Shown here: positions 1 to 14,600 of the stretch, piece after piece
How the letters are laid out: every line of letters begins with the position of its first letter
How positions within the stretch are numbered: the stretch's first letter is position 1
NCBI GenBank assembly: GCA_914767715.1
Contig: OU612068.1
Coordinates: 25,112,001 to 25,176,000 of the forward strand
DNA: 64,000 nt
Reading direction: 5' to 3'
Source: Membranipora membranacea
Taxonomy: Eukaryota > Bryozoa > Gymnolaemata > Cheilostomatida > Membraniporidae
Made by a program: the position numbers and the translations under genes
Notes under the pieces: model-generated
Database searches by the model: none
Told to the model about the DNA's origin: nothing
The model's input: only the letters and a program-made list of their open reading frames with translations

Positions 1-2960
1 AACTTTAAAATCAAGGAAAGAGGGTGAGAACTTGCTGACCAGCTTAGTTTGCAAACCCATCAACCGAGCTTCTCATGTGAAACTTACAGTTACAGTGAAG
101 CTTGTGTCTATCTCCTCCGGTCCGAGCTCATAGTTCTCCTCCAGAGGTATAACAGGTAAATTAGTGAAGCTGTGCTGATTTACAGCTCTGTATATCTTAG
201 ACTTCTTCTTACTGGCTCTGACGGCAGCTTTAATCTTCTGAGACAGTCGCTGCTTAGCACCATCTACTATCTCAAACCATCCTGTGTCCTTGTTAAACTT
301 CAGTGCCTCTGGAAAAGTCTGTAAGAAAAATAGTTCAGAAGGTAAGGGGCATTTTGATTCCTTGGTACTTTTGTTATTCAGTTAGAGTTTCTAGTTTAGT
401 TGACAATGTGGTATGAAATTGGCGATCCCATATGCCTGGCATCAACCTCTGCTCAAATTTGCCATACTAGTATCAATCAAAGTACTACAACATTTCATGG
501 GACAGCAAAGAAATTGAAACCAATGGCAAGCGCAACAGACAAAGTAAATGGCCTTTTGAATGTACACTTCACCAACTCATATAGTTAACAGTGCAGCAGT
601 AAAACCTAACAATTCACTTCTTTTAAAACATCAATTCATTTTCATTAGTTTTATACCAGACAGGGCCGATAAGCAAATATTTGTTCAGAATGTCTCTTTG
701 ACATGTTGTGTTGCAAAGGTCATTAGAAAATCCAAATCAAATCTTACACCAGCTGATTACATTCAAATAATAGTTTAACCAATTGCATTGATTGATTTAC
801 TGTGAATAGCCGTTTGACAGCAGGACTTGATGTATCCATATGACATGAGCCGTGCACCCAAATGGCAGCGCTGCACAAGCGCTAGTTTAACTGCATAATG
901 AGCTCTGCCAGATCAAAAGACTTTCCATTTTTGAACCTCGCAGAAAGGCTCAAATGGCAGACTCAACAAACATCACATTTGCCTGATGTAAGAAAAACTG
1001 CCGGCAGCTTTGGCGGTGTTTATTAGCGCAGTGTTGATATATCTGTGACACTATGGTTTTTAGAAAGTTATTATACAGTCTTTATTCTTAGCGCTGTCAT
1101 GACAGTTTGAGTGCACAAACTCCCGTAGGTCGGCAGCAACCTCACATGTTAACACAGCATGAGTGCCATGACCTTGTCGATAAAAAATTAGGCTTAGTAG
1201 CACTGATCTAAATTCATACCGATATTGAATTTATATCAGTGCTCAATAATAATGTTGTCGCTTCATGACAAAAAGCCATATCACATGGTGGGGATATAGT
1301 GGCCACGTAAAGGCTTGTTCTTCACATGGATTATCATTCATACACCGTGACAGTAATACCCTTATCAATGCCCCAGTCCTGCCCAGCTCGATGTACAATT
1401 GCCTTTTTCTCTTAGAATTTTTTGCAACAGCGCTACCCTGCCAGTGCCATGTCAGACCATATCCAATCAGACTAAAAAAAAATAGAGGCCTTCGGATGCC
1501 TCGCACTGCCTACAGGCTGGGATCGGTGGCAGGTCGTATTTGTGTGAGCGTAGCTGAGCAACTTTTTAATTAAAACTTTGAAAATAGTGTTTCCAATAGT
1601 GCAGACTGTTAATTTCAATGTAAATGGATGCCAAGTTAGCACAATCATAAAGCAGCTCTAATGAAAATAAACTTCTATTGTAATTAGGAAGTGTGCAATT
1701 ACCATTCCAAACTGACAGCAAAACGAAGTGACAAAACCTATGACATTAGTTTTGTGTTCTATTTGTGGATTTTAGATTAGTGCTAGGGAATCAATATCAT
1801 TCAAAGAATAGAATGTTCTCTCACACAAACAACAACTGAAATTTACTGAATCGAAATCATGAAATGCAATGCCTTCAGCAGTTCTCAGCTATCTTTGCTG
1901 TCGCAGCAGCCAGAGACCAAACAACACAGAAGTAAACTTCTGCAGGTTTTGAGAGGCCCCTCTCACTCCCACCAAAGACTACTTTTTTTCTTCTTCTTTT
2001 TTCTATACACTAGGTCTTATTATTCCTTCTACCATAAGTACCAAGATTATAAATGTCAGAAAGCTTTAGAAAATTTAAAGTGCTCCATACACCCTTATTC
2101 AGTCACATAAAGTCCCAGATATATGATGGTATTGGTATCAGTTATCATGCCGAATTTTGGGTTCCTTAGGATTCCGCATAAGTTCGCACCGTTTTATCAA
2201 CCTTGTAGGCATTTTTGGAGGACAATTTTCTTTTAAAAATTGTGTCAGCGCGTATAATCATGAACTTTTGCGGTGAAAATAGGAAAGTGTTTGTGCTTGC
2301 AAAGTTGGTACCGGGGATAATGTTTTTTTGTCCATCGCATCAAAAGATTAGATGAGGTGGTCAGTCACATCCGGAACCAGGTACCTCACGCCAGGTACAA
2401 AGTTTACTTTGACACAAAATCACCATTCAACTTACCGGGAGTGCCAGGAACTCATTGAAGTAGTTGAGGAACAACTCATCAGTCGCCAGAACGTCTTCCT
2501 GTAATTCAAAGTTAGATGTCATGTCTTAATGTGAACACATAATGATAATAATTTCAAAACAAATTTGTAACCAGAAATCGACTTAAACCAAATCTGTTTT
2601 AAATTGAGTAAACTCTATCGTTGAGATAAGTCACGCAGTGAATTAAGAGACATTGGTGTTGGTCACATCTTTGCTGATAAGAAATAGGTTTTGGGTGATG
2701 TCTATATTTCAGCCTCCCCAATCCCAGCAATGAACTAGTACATTGATCTTAATGCCACAGTATTCCATCCCTCAAGCTACCACCTCGCAAGTCTAGTCCC
2801 CCACCAACTGCATCAAGCAATGAGCAAAATCCTATATCTTACAGATGTAGAAATTAAAATCCACAGCCACATAACACCAGTCAGTATGTGGCTAGATATG
2901 AAACCTCACCAATCTCTCCATCCGGAGTGATGATAAACTTTTCCTTTGAGCGAACTTCAT
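1..2960 (-). CDS. RGS22: RGS22-like protein, 5' end only (gene runs off the left edge)
   Basis: Two coding exons are clear: 2436-2498 (21 codons) and 88-318 (77 codons). Both have GT donors and AG acceptors and join in phase 0. The join reads LATDELFLNYFNEFLALP followed by TFPEALKFNKDTGWFEIV. This matches the N-terminal block of animal RGS22 (a short-domain region with LATDD, YFNEFL and LPTF...F). RGS22 is a large multi-RGS-domain protein linked to ciliated and germ cells that binds G-alpha subunits; that role is family knowledge. A possible first exon at 2910-2960 supplies an ATG and 17 codons in phase 0 (MKFAQRKS...), but its peptide is not diagnostic. The RGS domains themselves lie outside the window. 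The alternative is a related RGS-like protein of the same N-terminal architecture. Confidence 0.78.
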
Positions 2961-5580
2961 TTTTGCACTCAGAATAAAATCTGCAGCTGCAATCAATTAT
3001 CCAAGTGAAACTTCAACACCTTGTTCAACCTAGATACCGACTTGAACCGTCCTCCAACTCGACCGTAATCGCAGCAGATTAACTGGTACGGCACAAGAAT
3101 GTCAGAGGTACGACAGCAGATATTAGAAGTAGACTGCCTATAACCGATAATAGGCGCTGCCCCATTCAATACCTAGCAAGTGCAGTTAATTTATTTACTC
3201 AGTTAGAATGAATTGAAACGTTGAGATCATACTGCCTAGTTACTAAGTGCACTGTTTCCTCTCAGCACAATTATTCCTATGTATCCACTATACAGCAGCA
3301 GGCTATCATAAGTTGTCCTTGTCAATTGAATCAAGTCTTATCTCAAATTTAAATAATAGCCGAGATTATTATGATTTCAAATATAATGCAAATCAAATTT
3401 GTTCGGCAAACACAATAATATTGAAAGTCTTGTAAGACTAATTGACGAAGGTTGTAGGTAAATTTAGCCAAATTAAAAATGGATAACGTGACATGTGATA
3501 GGGTTGTTCACCTGTGGGCACAGTAGAACTTGAAAATCACAAACATAACTTCGGCGAACAGAACCTATGGGTGAAATTGTTGCCCCAGAGTGTGCACAAC
3601 TCATAATTAAACAGGCAAACGCTACATGACTTAGATTAGCCAAAGGGTTCTGGAGAGTGAAACAATCTATCATAAAACAATCCCCTATTGGGACGTGAAC
3701 CCACCAACATCATCTGTCACACCAATAGCCTGGCAGTGAATATCAGATCTTCTCATTGATCCCATTACTTACATGACATTGCATAAAATCTATAGAATGA
3801 AATTAAACCATTAATTTAGAAACACCACACTTGCAGGACGAATGTTAAAACAACAGAAGGGTGCTAGAAAATCCTGTGAGCAAACAAATGATTCAAATAT
3901 TGTTCACATCCAGTGCCTTGGTTTATAAAAGGGATAAATGATTCATCAAAGATTGTGCTCCCTGCTCATTAACCAAGGATGGAGCAGTTGCATATTATTA
4001 CAACACAACACAGAACCATTTCCAAGCTAGAAATTCATATTCAGAAGGGAAATCGATCTGCAGGGGGTAATTATTTGTTTTTGTTGCGGCAGAAGACAGG
4101 AAATAAAATAGATTGCTTACCAAATCTCGAGGGTCAATGTGGTTCGGAGGTTCTACAAAAAAAAAAAACAGAACTTTACAAATATTATCAAAACAAAGCC
4201 AATTTTAGACGGGATATAGCGTATTTTTGTGGAATCAAAGAACATTTTATTTACGGTCACAGATTACAATCATAAGTACGCTAAGGATATTGAAAATGTC
4301 AGTTATGGTATCAAGTTAAAGTTCTCAACATTGATATGAAGCCAAAGGTTTGCAACATGAGTCAAGTCCAGCGTAATAAAGCAATCAAACTATTCTATCA
4401 GGCATGCGGTTGCTATTTGCACAAGATAGAGCAGTTCAGAAATCAAAAATCAATCCTTATTGATCACCAAACAGAGCAATTTGATATTGTAGATAAAACA
4501 CGAACTTGTTCAGCTGGTATAAATTGTTTACAATTTACTACTCAAGACGTATAGAAAATAGAAGCATAGCCTGTCCAAAAGACCACAATCATTCCAAATC
4601 CTGTTCAAATAATTCATCTGTGATGTATTGATGGTAATAAAACTTGAAAAATGTATAAGGTTACATCGGTCGCGTTCACAGAAGAGTATATCCGATTTAC
4701 GGCTGTACAAATGATCAACCTGGGAACAGTCTTTGAATGCTGTATTTACCGATTTTAAAGACAAGTCTCCCTGCAGCAGTATTCATTGTGCGTTCTTTAA
4801 TAATCCATCATCATTGAACAAGGGTCTAGCAGAACCAAAACAAAATCCAAAATTATTTTCACATTTACATTGCCATTGTAACAACTTAGCGAGACTGACT
4901 AGTAGTGAGGTAGCTTACCTAGTGTTGGCTCCCACGTCAAACCTTTACTCCATCCACTTGTTATATATAAATCATTGTATTCGTCTAACATAATTCTTTA
5001 AAAATGTATTATTTTCAATAACATCAAAGTATTTTTATTACCGCAGACTACATTATTGTGGACTCTCGCTCCAACTGCTTGTAATGTAAAAATTTGTTGT
5101 CATTTGTTTCAATATATCAACACATACTATATGCAGCCTAATAAGCTTGGTATGTTAACTACTATTTTACAATTATTCCATTGTGGTCAGGACAATCATT
5201 CAATATAGAAACATGGTTACTTTTGTCTCATTGTTTCAATCAGAGAGAAAGTTTCACAAACGGATCAAACCCAACCGAATGAGCAATTTGATATTGAGCG
5301 GCTTATGTGGTAATCCGATAAACTCAACAAAACTAAAATTGCTAAATTGCTCAGTAATGCTACAGCAGCAACTTGATACCAACACCTGCTTCTAAGAAAT
5401 GCTGAGGTTACGGCCAGGTAAACACGATCAGCAACCGCAAATCTGCTACTCTCAGAGAGAAAGAAATGCAATATTTATTTGCTACCAGAGAACGGGACCG
5501 AATCTCATAGAATCAGTTTAATTTTGGAAAAATTCATATCATTGCATTCACAGAGTACATCTGTGTAAGAAAAATTATCA
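2961..5580. other. Intergenic interval between RGS22-like and DHX9-like genes
   Basis: No ORF here resembles a protein, and no exon chain with consistent phases was found on either strand. The longest open stretches (for example near 3979-4275, plus) have lysine-rich, AT-driven composition and no homology I recognise. The promoter of the leftward RGS22-like gene and the 3' end of DHX9 must lie in this interval. Confidence 0.6.
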
Positions 5581-5586
5581 TTTATT
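5581..5586 (-). terminator. Probable polyadenylation signal of the DHX9-like gene
   Basis: AATAAA on the minus strand, about 105 nt downstream of the DHX9 stop codon. It is the first canonical signal after the stop. Confidence 0.5.
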
Positions 5587-5690
5587 TACATACTATACAA
5601 GCCATAGTTTCTTCATTGCAAACAGTGAGTGACATAGACCAAATTCTTGCTATGTCACATAAGGAATACCTTACAGGACATACAACACAG

Positions 5691-8600
5691 TTAGTATCTC
5701 GGTCCACCTCGGTAACCCCCTCTGTATCCACCACCTCCTCCTCCGTACCCACCACCCCCTCCATATCCTCCACTATATCCACCCCTATATCCTCCCCGGT
5801 CACCTCCTCCTCTATATCCACCTCCTACAAAAAAAATACGGAGAGACATTAAACTCATCAGTTTGTTGATGTTATAAACATGAGGTAGAGGCTATTAGTA
5901 AAGTTTAGGTTTGAAAAAAAAGTACGAAAGAGAGAGCGATCATTGTGTAACAGGGCTGATTGAGAACATAATAGTCTCAACACCTAGGTGTGACATCATA
6001 TTAGTGCTGACAAACAATCGCATTTAAATCTAAACCCCTCTGGTCATAAGGTCAGTCAGTGAAAACAACAATAATTCCATTCAAACTTTTGAAAACACCG
6101 CATGTTCACTAATACATGTTAGGAGTATAAAGTTACCTTGATATCTTGGTCGATACCCTCTGTATCCACCTCCAGGGGGTCCTCTTTGTGAGAATCCACC
6201 ACCTGCACCTGGTGACGAGTATCTGGGTGACTTAGCTGGCCTCAGTGATCCCATCAGTCTTGGTTCTACACCACTACAAACAATAACACCAGGTAACATG
6301 AATGGCAGACGATCTTGGAATTACCAGCAGATTTAACATCAATCGGAGGACAAGGTTGGTCAACATGCCTGGCCAGGAACAGGCTGCAAGGGATGCAAGA
6401 GTGTCTCCTCAAATACGGCCTACTTTTCCTACCTAAAATTTATTGCATTTTGATCTAGGGCACAAATAAACCGCTTTCTTTCACTGCTTTAGCTAGTATT
6501 ATTTTTTGATCAAATAAATTGCATTGACAGGTTGTGACAACACAACTTACATTGGGCCACCCACTTCCTGCACATTTTCCACTCCCACGGTAGCAGCGCT
6601 TGGTTTACACATGGCTCTGACTACACTCATAAGAGTCTGGTCCATCTCTGTGGGCTCCTGTGTAGACTCGGGGTCCTCACACGCCCGAGCTATCAGATTC
6701 TCTAGTGAGGATCTAAGGGCAGCCACTCCAGCTATGCTCTCAACTGGGGCATTCAGGGGTATCCTAAAATACAATCGCATATTATGAAGAAAGCATCAAT
6801 AGTGATCATATTGTTAAAGCATCTACATATGATAGTCAACCATCTATATTCTGCCTCAACCAGGGAGATTGGGACTACTCCTTGCCTCAACCATTTATAA
6901 AATACATGTATATTTTGGAGTTACCCACTTTCTGAAGTAAAAGTACGGAGAGTGGGTAACTCCCAAAACACACTGTTACACGCACTGTGGGTCCTACACT
7001 AAACTGATTGAGGCCTCAAATGTCTTATCAACTAATATTTCATACCATAGTAATTCATTTCTAGCTAACCTACCAGCCATCTAGTTCAACAGTAGGTCTT
7101 TTTTCTGCCTGACCATCTTCAGGAGATGTGGTCTTGACTGTTCTGCAGGCGAATAGTATCAGTGGTAGTGGAGTGATCATTGTCATCTGTTTACATGATA
7201 CAGCTCTAGTACGGATCTATAAAATTTAAGTAAACAATACTATTCATCAATGAATACAACCTCATACCCAATCAGAGTACAGGTTTCGTATCTGCTGAGT
7301 TGGCAACAGGAAAAGGACCACAAAATGTTTTTGGTTTAAACCTGCTCATGGAACATGTTCGAACTACAATGGGTAAAATTATGTCGACCATTAAAAAGCA
7401 GATTGTACTGCAGATAAATATAGAAGATGGCACCAAAATGACTCACCTTTTCACCAAACACAAAAAAAGGTGATGGGAACTTGACAGGCATGTTACTACA
7501 GTTAACTGATGACTTGTGTACAAGGGCAGCCTTTCCTTCTGTGGTGAGGACTTTCCTCTTCTCTTTGTGATAGCAGACATTGGGGTACAGACCCATGGCA
7601 AGCAGTCCAGTTACCTACAAAAAAATCAAACCAGTTGCTTATGTTGGGTAAGCAACTTTCTCGCATTTTTCCTATAGCTAGAGACATTGGTGAAATATTT
7701 CAATCAAGCTCTTTTCCTTGCAGGTTATGGGGTGGAGATTAGAGTCACAGGAAGGAATACAAAGAAGACTTAGGTAACTTGATCCTTTGCATGAGTAGTG
7801 ATAAGAACGCTACTCATTCTCCCTAACAAAACATATCTGTTCACTTGTAAACAATCATCATGGGTAGTTATTCCCCCTCTCTTCTCATGTTGACCTATCT
7901 TGTTTGTATTTCAAATTGCAGAGAGAACGCACGCAAACTGAACGATAAAAGCTTTAAATTACTTTTTATACACAAGCTTCCAACACAGAGGTACTTTGAG
8001 GAACAAAGTGTGAAGAAGTAACAGGTAGTTAACAATCTAAAATGCTAAACATACCACATCCAGCTTAGCATCAGGACCATGGTAGTTATAGTTGAGTGGC
8101 ATGAGGGCCTCCTCAGGAAACCCGAAGTTGATAAGTATGACCCTGATTTGGTTCTTGGCGTCATAAGTCATCCTGAGTATAGGCTGCGATAGCTGCTTAT
8201 CATCACAGAATCTAGACTCACTCTGCTCTCCATGTGCTCTAACATGATAACCATGAGGGATATGTAAGTTGGGTTAAGTCATAGACTAGTCATACTAGTA
8301 TCCGATGATTGGTATAGTACTGTTACATCTAAGAGTTTAGATTTTGAAAATTGTGGTTGAGAGGTTTTGGTCCGACAAAATCACAGTTAGCTAGTATTTT
8401 TGAGTTTGACACTATTCATCTTGTAATTTTGGGGCCTACTTGTCAGACAACCTTGTTTGAATCTTTACAATCAGATCAGGTCTGGTAATACTTCTGTGTG
8501 GATTAATAACTATTCTATGAGAGCAAAGTTTATTCTAAAACCTAGCCTCAACAATTTTGTTCTTTGAACATGAGTGATTACGAATGACTCAAAGACGAAC

Positions 8601-11600
8601 TGTGAGGTCATGGATTGATTCGTAAGGTTCTCGCAGATGTAAGACTTTACACACCTGGCCTCCTCCCAGCTGCTGAATGCATTCAGATAAGCGACATGAT
8701 CACTACACCTAGTACCGGCATAGTTCACATGCATTCTGGCTAGTCTGCCTCCTCGTCCAAATTCTGTGTTTGTCTGCCACATCTCACCAAATGTAGTACT
8801 GGCTGCTATTGTACACATTGCATCACCAACACTGTTAATAAAGATGATATGGTAAAGCCTAAGTTCTGTGATGCCATGAACCAAATATAGCTAGTGCTGT
8901 GTTGCTACAGGAATGTGTTTGAGAATGGAGTTAAACTCATCCTGGCGACTGTGGAGTAATTTGGTAAGACTGCCGATGTATAAATTGTAGGTACATGCGT
9001 ACCTGAAATTGCAGTTAATGCGCAAAATAACTAATCAGCCGGCCACAGAAACTTAGTGAGCTTTCTTTTTTAAACGAAAATCCACCACTTACAATAGAAT
9101 ACAGCCGTAGATGATCATCTTGCCCAGTCTTGGGTCAATAGGCAGCCTAGCTAGAATTTTACCCAGTGGTGTTAAATCATCGTTAGCATCAAGAGCTTTC
9201 ATCTCTACAAAATGGAAAAAAAACAGTCTATAAGTTTGCATTTCTGAGTAGTTTTTTGTTGTTCAATAGTGGAGCAATGCTACATACATAAAACTGATTC
9301 ATACATGCACTGATATTAGAAAGTAAAAGTTTAGATATTTCCAAATACTTTGACTGTTGTTGAGAAAACAATTCTATAGACCAAGTTGGTCATATGACCA
9401 ATGAAAAGTCATAGGTATAGAATCATAATCTGTTTGCTTCCTTGTCTTCTCAATATAAGAAATAAAAATATGATATGACGGCAACATATATTATTATATA
9501 AATACTCTGCGTAAAACTTACGATACTTGAATGTACAATATAGTGCAGAGCAGACTAGTAAAGTAGCAAGTACAAGCACATCAAGTCAAGTATTAACAAA
9601 CCTCTACAACCATTAAACCACAGAGCAGACTGTAACTTACCTCTCAGAACAGCCTCAGCTTCGATTACAGCGTCTATCGGCGGTGGCTCTACAGCTTTAG
9701 CCAGGAACGGTCCGATCTCCCCCAGCTTCAGAGATTTGATAGTCAGGGCTAACTCATGCAGTGGTGTACGGAATATCTCAGCTGTTGAATGCTCATCCAA
9801 TCTGAACACACATACAACAAGATGCTTACTTTTCAGCAGTTTTTAGATTAGATTTTTGAAGTGTGGCTTTACACAGTCAAAGATGCCAGGTGTGACAGTC
9901 TATCAGTGATACCTTGCAAGTGAGCGCATTCCTGTTGACAAAGATTGACAGTTGATTCGCTTCATAAAAATCCATTGGAAGATATTAGTAATATTAGAAT
10001 ATCTGTCAGTTTGCCATACCTGTCAAACCTAGTCCTGGTGCATAGATGAAAGCAGAATCCATGCCTAACTCTACCTGCACGGCCACGTCTCTGGGCCAGA
10101 TTAGACTTTGATGCCCACACAGTTGCGTAGTTAGTCATGTTGTTGTGTGAGGTGAATAGTTTCATCTTGACCCTGAAAATTACATAAAAGTCCATAGACT
10201 GAATTATCAAGACATTCAATCAAACTTCACAAACATTATCACAATTGTACATAGTATGTTGGATGGGTTGCTTAATGCTATGGAATGAAAGACAAATGGA
10301 ACCAAAAATCTAGAGAAATACCGTTTGATGTGAAACATTAGGGATTTAAAATTTTAATATTTTCAGCTGTCTTCTTACTAAATTTGAGGGGACAACTCTC
10401 ACACTTTTTATTTTATTACAAAATCAAATCAATCCATCCCTCCCTGATCATTGGACATAGATGCTGCAAACTGCAATGTAACTTTCATCATGAAGAGTGG
10501 GGTCGATCAAAACATGCTCTTTGATGCTCTAACTTACTTGCAGCTGTCGATGACATACACGACATCGTTAATGGTAATACTAGACTCTGCTATATTAGTT
10601 GACAGTATGATCTTAGTTATACCAGAGGGTGGGGTAACAAACACCCTGTGCTGATCCTCTCTTGGTATCTGACTGTGTAGAGGGAGAATCTGGAACTTTT
10701 CAGTACCTGTTTGATGACCAACAAAATTAAATTCTCAAATAAATCGCAGATTAGTTTTGTCAAAACTATTGAATCAATCACTGTATTCACTGTAATCACA
10801 ACTTCAAGCCAAACCGCATACGCCAAGAACTGACATCTGAATATCAATCTGGTATTTCGATTGATTGAAAATTTGCTATTTCTGAATCGCGCGTAATGTT
10901 GGAACTTTTGCAACTCCAAATAAGCTAATATCCCATTTCGTGCATTAGATGATTCTGAGCAAGGAAGGTCAATCTATTTCCCTGTATTTGTTCATTTATA
11001 ATAGTGCACTCTCAAATAATGACTCCTTTGTATCAAAAAGTAAACGATACAGGATTGGAACTTGAGATTTAACTGCAATATCACACTATAACTCCCGGGA
11101 AATACCTCACAGAAGACAGAACTTACCATAAACTGGGTGTTGCTCTAAATACTTCATAAGTTTGAATATTATATTCCAACCATCAAGGAATATAAGTATA
11201 GCTCCTGGAGTCTCCAGGGTTAGGATATACTTAATCAGAGCATCTACCAACTCAAAACAGACCTCCTTCTCAGTAAGCTGTGCGAGAGAGCTCCTAGTCT
11301 GGGGTGAATAGTCTGTGGATACGTTTAGCAGGCAATTCTCCTGAAATTCCAGAAAATAAAATCAAAATCAAATGGATGTAATCTTGGGATTGCTATAAGC
11401 CTGGCACTCCCTGTATTTGCTGCCTGCATTGAACAACTGTGATACCTGAAGCATAGGTGGTAAAATTAATCATGGTTTCCAAAAATGGATGAACAGTCAA
11501 CACACAAGCAGAAAAATCAATATAAACATACCATCATACACAATTACTTACAACCTGCATGGGAAAATTCATTTGGGTATCATAATACATATAATCTTCT

Positions 11601-14600
11601 AAAGCTATACTACATCCAAGTCAGTAAAGCAGTTCACAAACAATTTAATGGGATTATGTTTATTATTGTGGGATTATCTTGTCAGCACTGAATGATGTTA
11701 TGCTGACAACTTACATCTTTCTCAGCATCATCATCAGGCAGTGTCTCTTCCTTATCTCTCTTTCTCTTTCTATCACTCGGTGTGGGTACAAAGTTCAGCA
11801 TCTCTACTATATCCTCCAGGTAATAATCTAAAGAAAGATCAGTCAATACATTCTTAGTGTGTCAAGCAAAGGAAATTCTAAAACATTTGTGGGCAATATA
11901 TACCAAATTGATACTTATGTGAAGATATGCGCCTTATGCTTAAATTTCATATTTTTTTGTGTTCTAAAATACTTTGATAATCTTTCATTGAGTTATTGAT
12001 TCACAGATTTATTTACTAGCTAAGAGGGGAGGCTGACCGTTTTAGTTCCTTGCACTATTTCCATACCATTACTATGCACCATGGGACTGATTTCCAAAAC
12101 TAAGCCACATTACCCCTACCTATGAGCTCATTGTGCACACGGGCTGAGACATGGACAGCTATCAATAAATTTCCTACCTTGTACAGGGTAAGTTCTACCG
12201 TGAAGCTCGATGACTTCACAAGCCCCAAAGTATTCCTTAAATAGAGTTATATCCACAGTGGCAGACATGAGGATAATACGCAAGTCTGGGAAACTCTCCA
12301 TCATATCTCGTAAAACTACCATCATAAAATCAGTCTGCAAGGGAAATAGGAAAAAGATACTTGTGGAGGACAACTTCAACGGATAACTCTACTCTACTCA
12401 GTACTATGGTCTTACATAACATAACAGTTTACTATTCAAGTGTAGAACTCGATCAGCACTTTGACGGATCATCAGTAACTGCCATGTCTGTATGTAGCAC
12501 AGAAGAGAAACTTACATTTAGATCCCTCTCATGGATTTCATCCACAAACACATGAGATACGCCTCTCATTCCATTATCAAGCTTTCTCAGTAGAGTGCCT
12601 GAAATAAACAATGTGTCTTTTTACAGAGGCAGGGTTGTCAAAATAATGGAAAAGGTGCAAGAACAGATAAAGGCAAAACTAAAAAAGGTCTCATATATTG
12701 AATTAAGCATCGATGCATGAGCTGCTAGTGTTGGTTGAATGCTCTTACTATTGCATTTAAGTTTTTTTCCTTTGTGTGTCACCGGACCATGGTTGCATCC
12801 ATTGACCCTTTTATGCTTCAAGTAATTAAAAACCTTGGAATTTCATCTCTCAACAACCTAGCGCATTTCAAAAGCCTCTTACTAACAAGCACTGAATCAT
12901 GCTAATGTAATCTGTGCTAAGCCTGGTTTCCGATTGAAAATGGATTTCATTGTAGAAGGCACATTTGTTGACATGAAAATATGTAGAAACCACTAATTGC
13001 ACACATTTCTGAACGAAGTAACATACCCACAGTGCAGTACATGATGCTCCCGTATGGACGAGGGAAGACAGTCTCAAACCTTACGCTGTATCCACAACTT
13101 AGACCGAGAGGTTCACATCTCTCCTCTGATACTCTCTCTGATATAGAGATCGCTGATATCCTACGAGGCTGTAAATATAACAGAGTGTGGGCAGTGATTA
13201 AGGATTAAATATATGAGTACTCCATTTACCTGTCAGTTTGTATCTGTCTTCTCTCTGGATAAAAGGAAACTCATATAATAGACTAGAACTTGTGAGTTCT
13301 GCTATGATGTCCAAGTGAGAAGATATATTGATGCTTGTCCATAAGACACAGTTTTACACTTTGTGATTCTTACGTCTCAAGTTTGATCAAGACTGTAAAA
13401 AATGTCGGATGTTTACTAGATCAAGTTTGATCCATTTTCCTGCGTTTCGGAGTTGCCCCCCTCTGCTGGTCACGCCGCGGTAGAGGGTTGTCAACTCCAA
13501 AATACAGGCAAATGAATCAAACTTGATCTAGATGTTTACCATTAGATTTAAAAATTGTGAGGTAACCTAAACATATGAAATACTATGACATGATTGTGAT
13601 TGGTAATTGTGATTTGTGTGCATCTGATCAGGGAGAATTCTCCCTGATCTGATTAGGCTACATAAATTTCCTTTGTTTTTTGTTTGTGCATGATTGGACA
13701 TGTAAGCTTTTTACTGTATAGTGAATTACCGTGTGTACATATAGCTTTGGATGAGTGAGTTGGTTTTTAGTGAGCACTGCGCTAACAGTACCTTTTGGCT
13801 TGCTCTGGTTTATTGCAGTTTAAATACATATCTCTTCATTTCAAACAAGGTTCATTCTATTCTACAGTAATAGGCCTAAAATTTAAATTAAATAATAAAT
13901 AAAAAATGCTGTACTCTTTTTAGATGCTTACCTGGGTGACGACGATACCACATTGAGCTCCGTTACCGCTGTCTATGTACTGATCGAGTATGAACTGAGG
14001 TATCTGAGTTGTCTTACCACAGCCAGTGGCTCCTCGTATTACAGTGACTCTGTTAGCTGCTACAGTGTCACAAAGCTGCTGACGGAACTGAAACACTGGT
14101 AGCTCCTTCCTCTCAGCAAACATCTACAGAACAGACAGAGTGTGATAGTGACAGTGTGACAATGTGTAATGAAAACAGAGTTAGAAGCTAGAAGTTCCAC
14201 GAATTGTATGAATTGGAGACAGGATAAAATATGCCGATGCGACAGAAACACAATTTTCTTATCAAGAAGTGGTGCACACACAACGCCTGTTCTGGACAAC
14301 AAAGTTCCTCCAAACATTGTGAAGTGAGAGTTCCTGACTTGCACTACACATGAGTCATAGGCCTGCATCACTGGCCTATGGGGACACAACTATTTCCATG
14401 TCAATCCTTTACACATAATATACCCACCTTCTTCCATTCATCAGTAGTGAGTTTATAGTCAAAATCTTGTTTTAAATCAATGCTTATCTGTTCCAGTGAG
14501 CACTGAAATAGAGAAAACATAGCCCATTATATCAACATTATTTGATCTGAATTGTGTTGTAAGAAGCTTGAAGAACGATGTAAGAAGTCAGGTTCAGTGC

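Noticed and set aside
5582-5852. Valine/glutamate-rich and Ser/Thr-rich ORFs on both strands
   Set aside because: These are other-frame shadows of the glycine-rich last exon of DHX9.
8510-8884. Longer open frame through the DHX9 exon at 8655-8831
   Set aside because: The GTGTGT donor at 8654 joins to the exon at 8055-8238, which restores the family sequence (RFC...LRMTYDAK). The read-through peptide only faintly resembles it.
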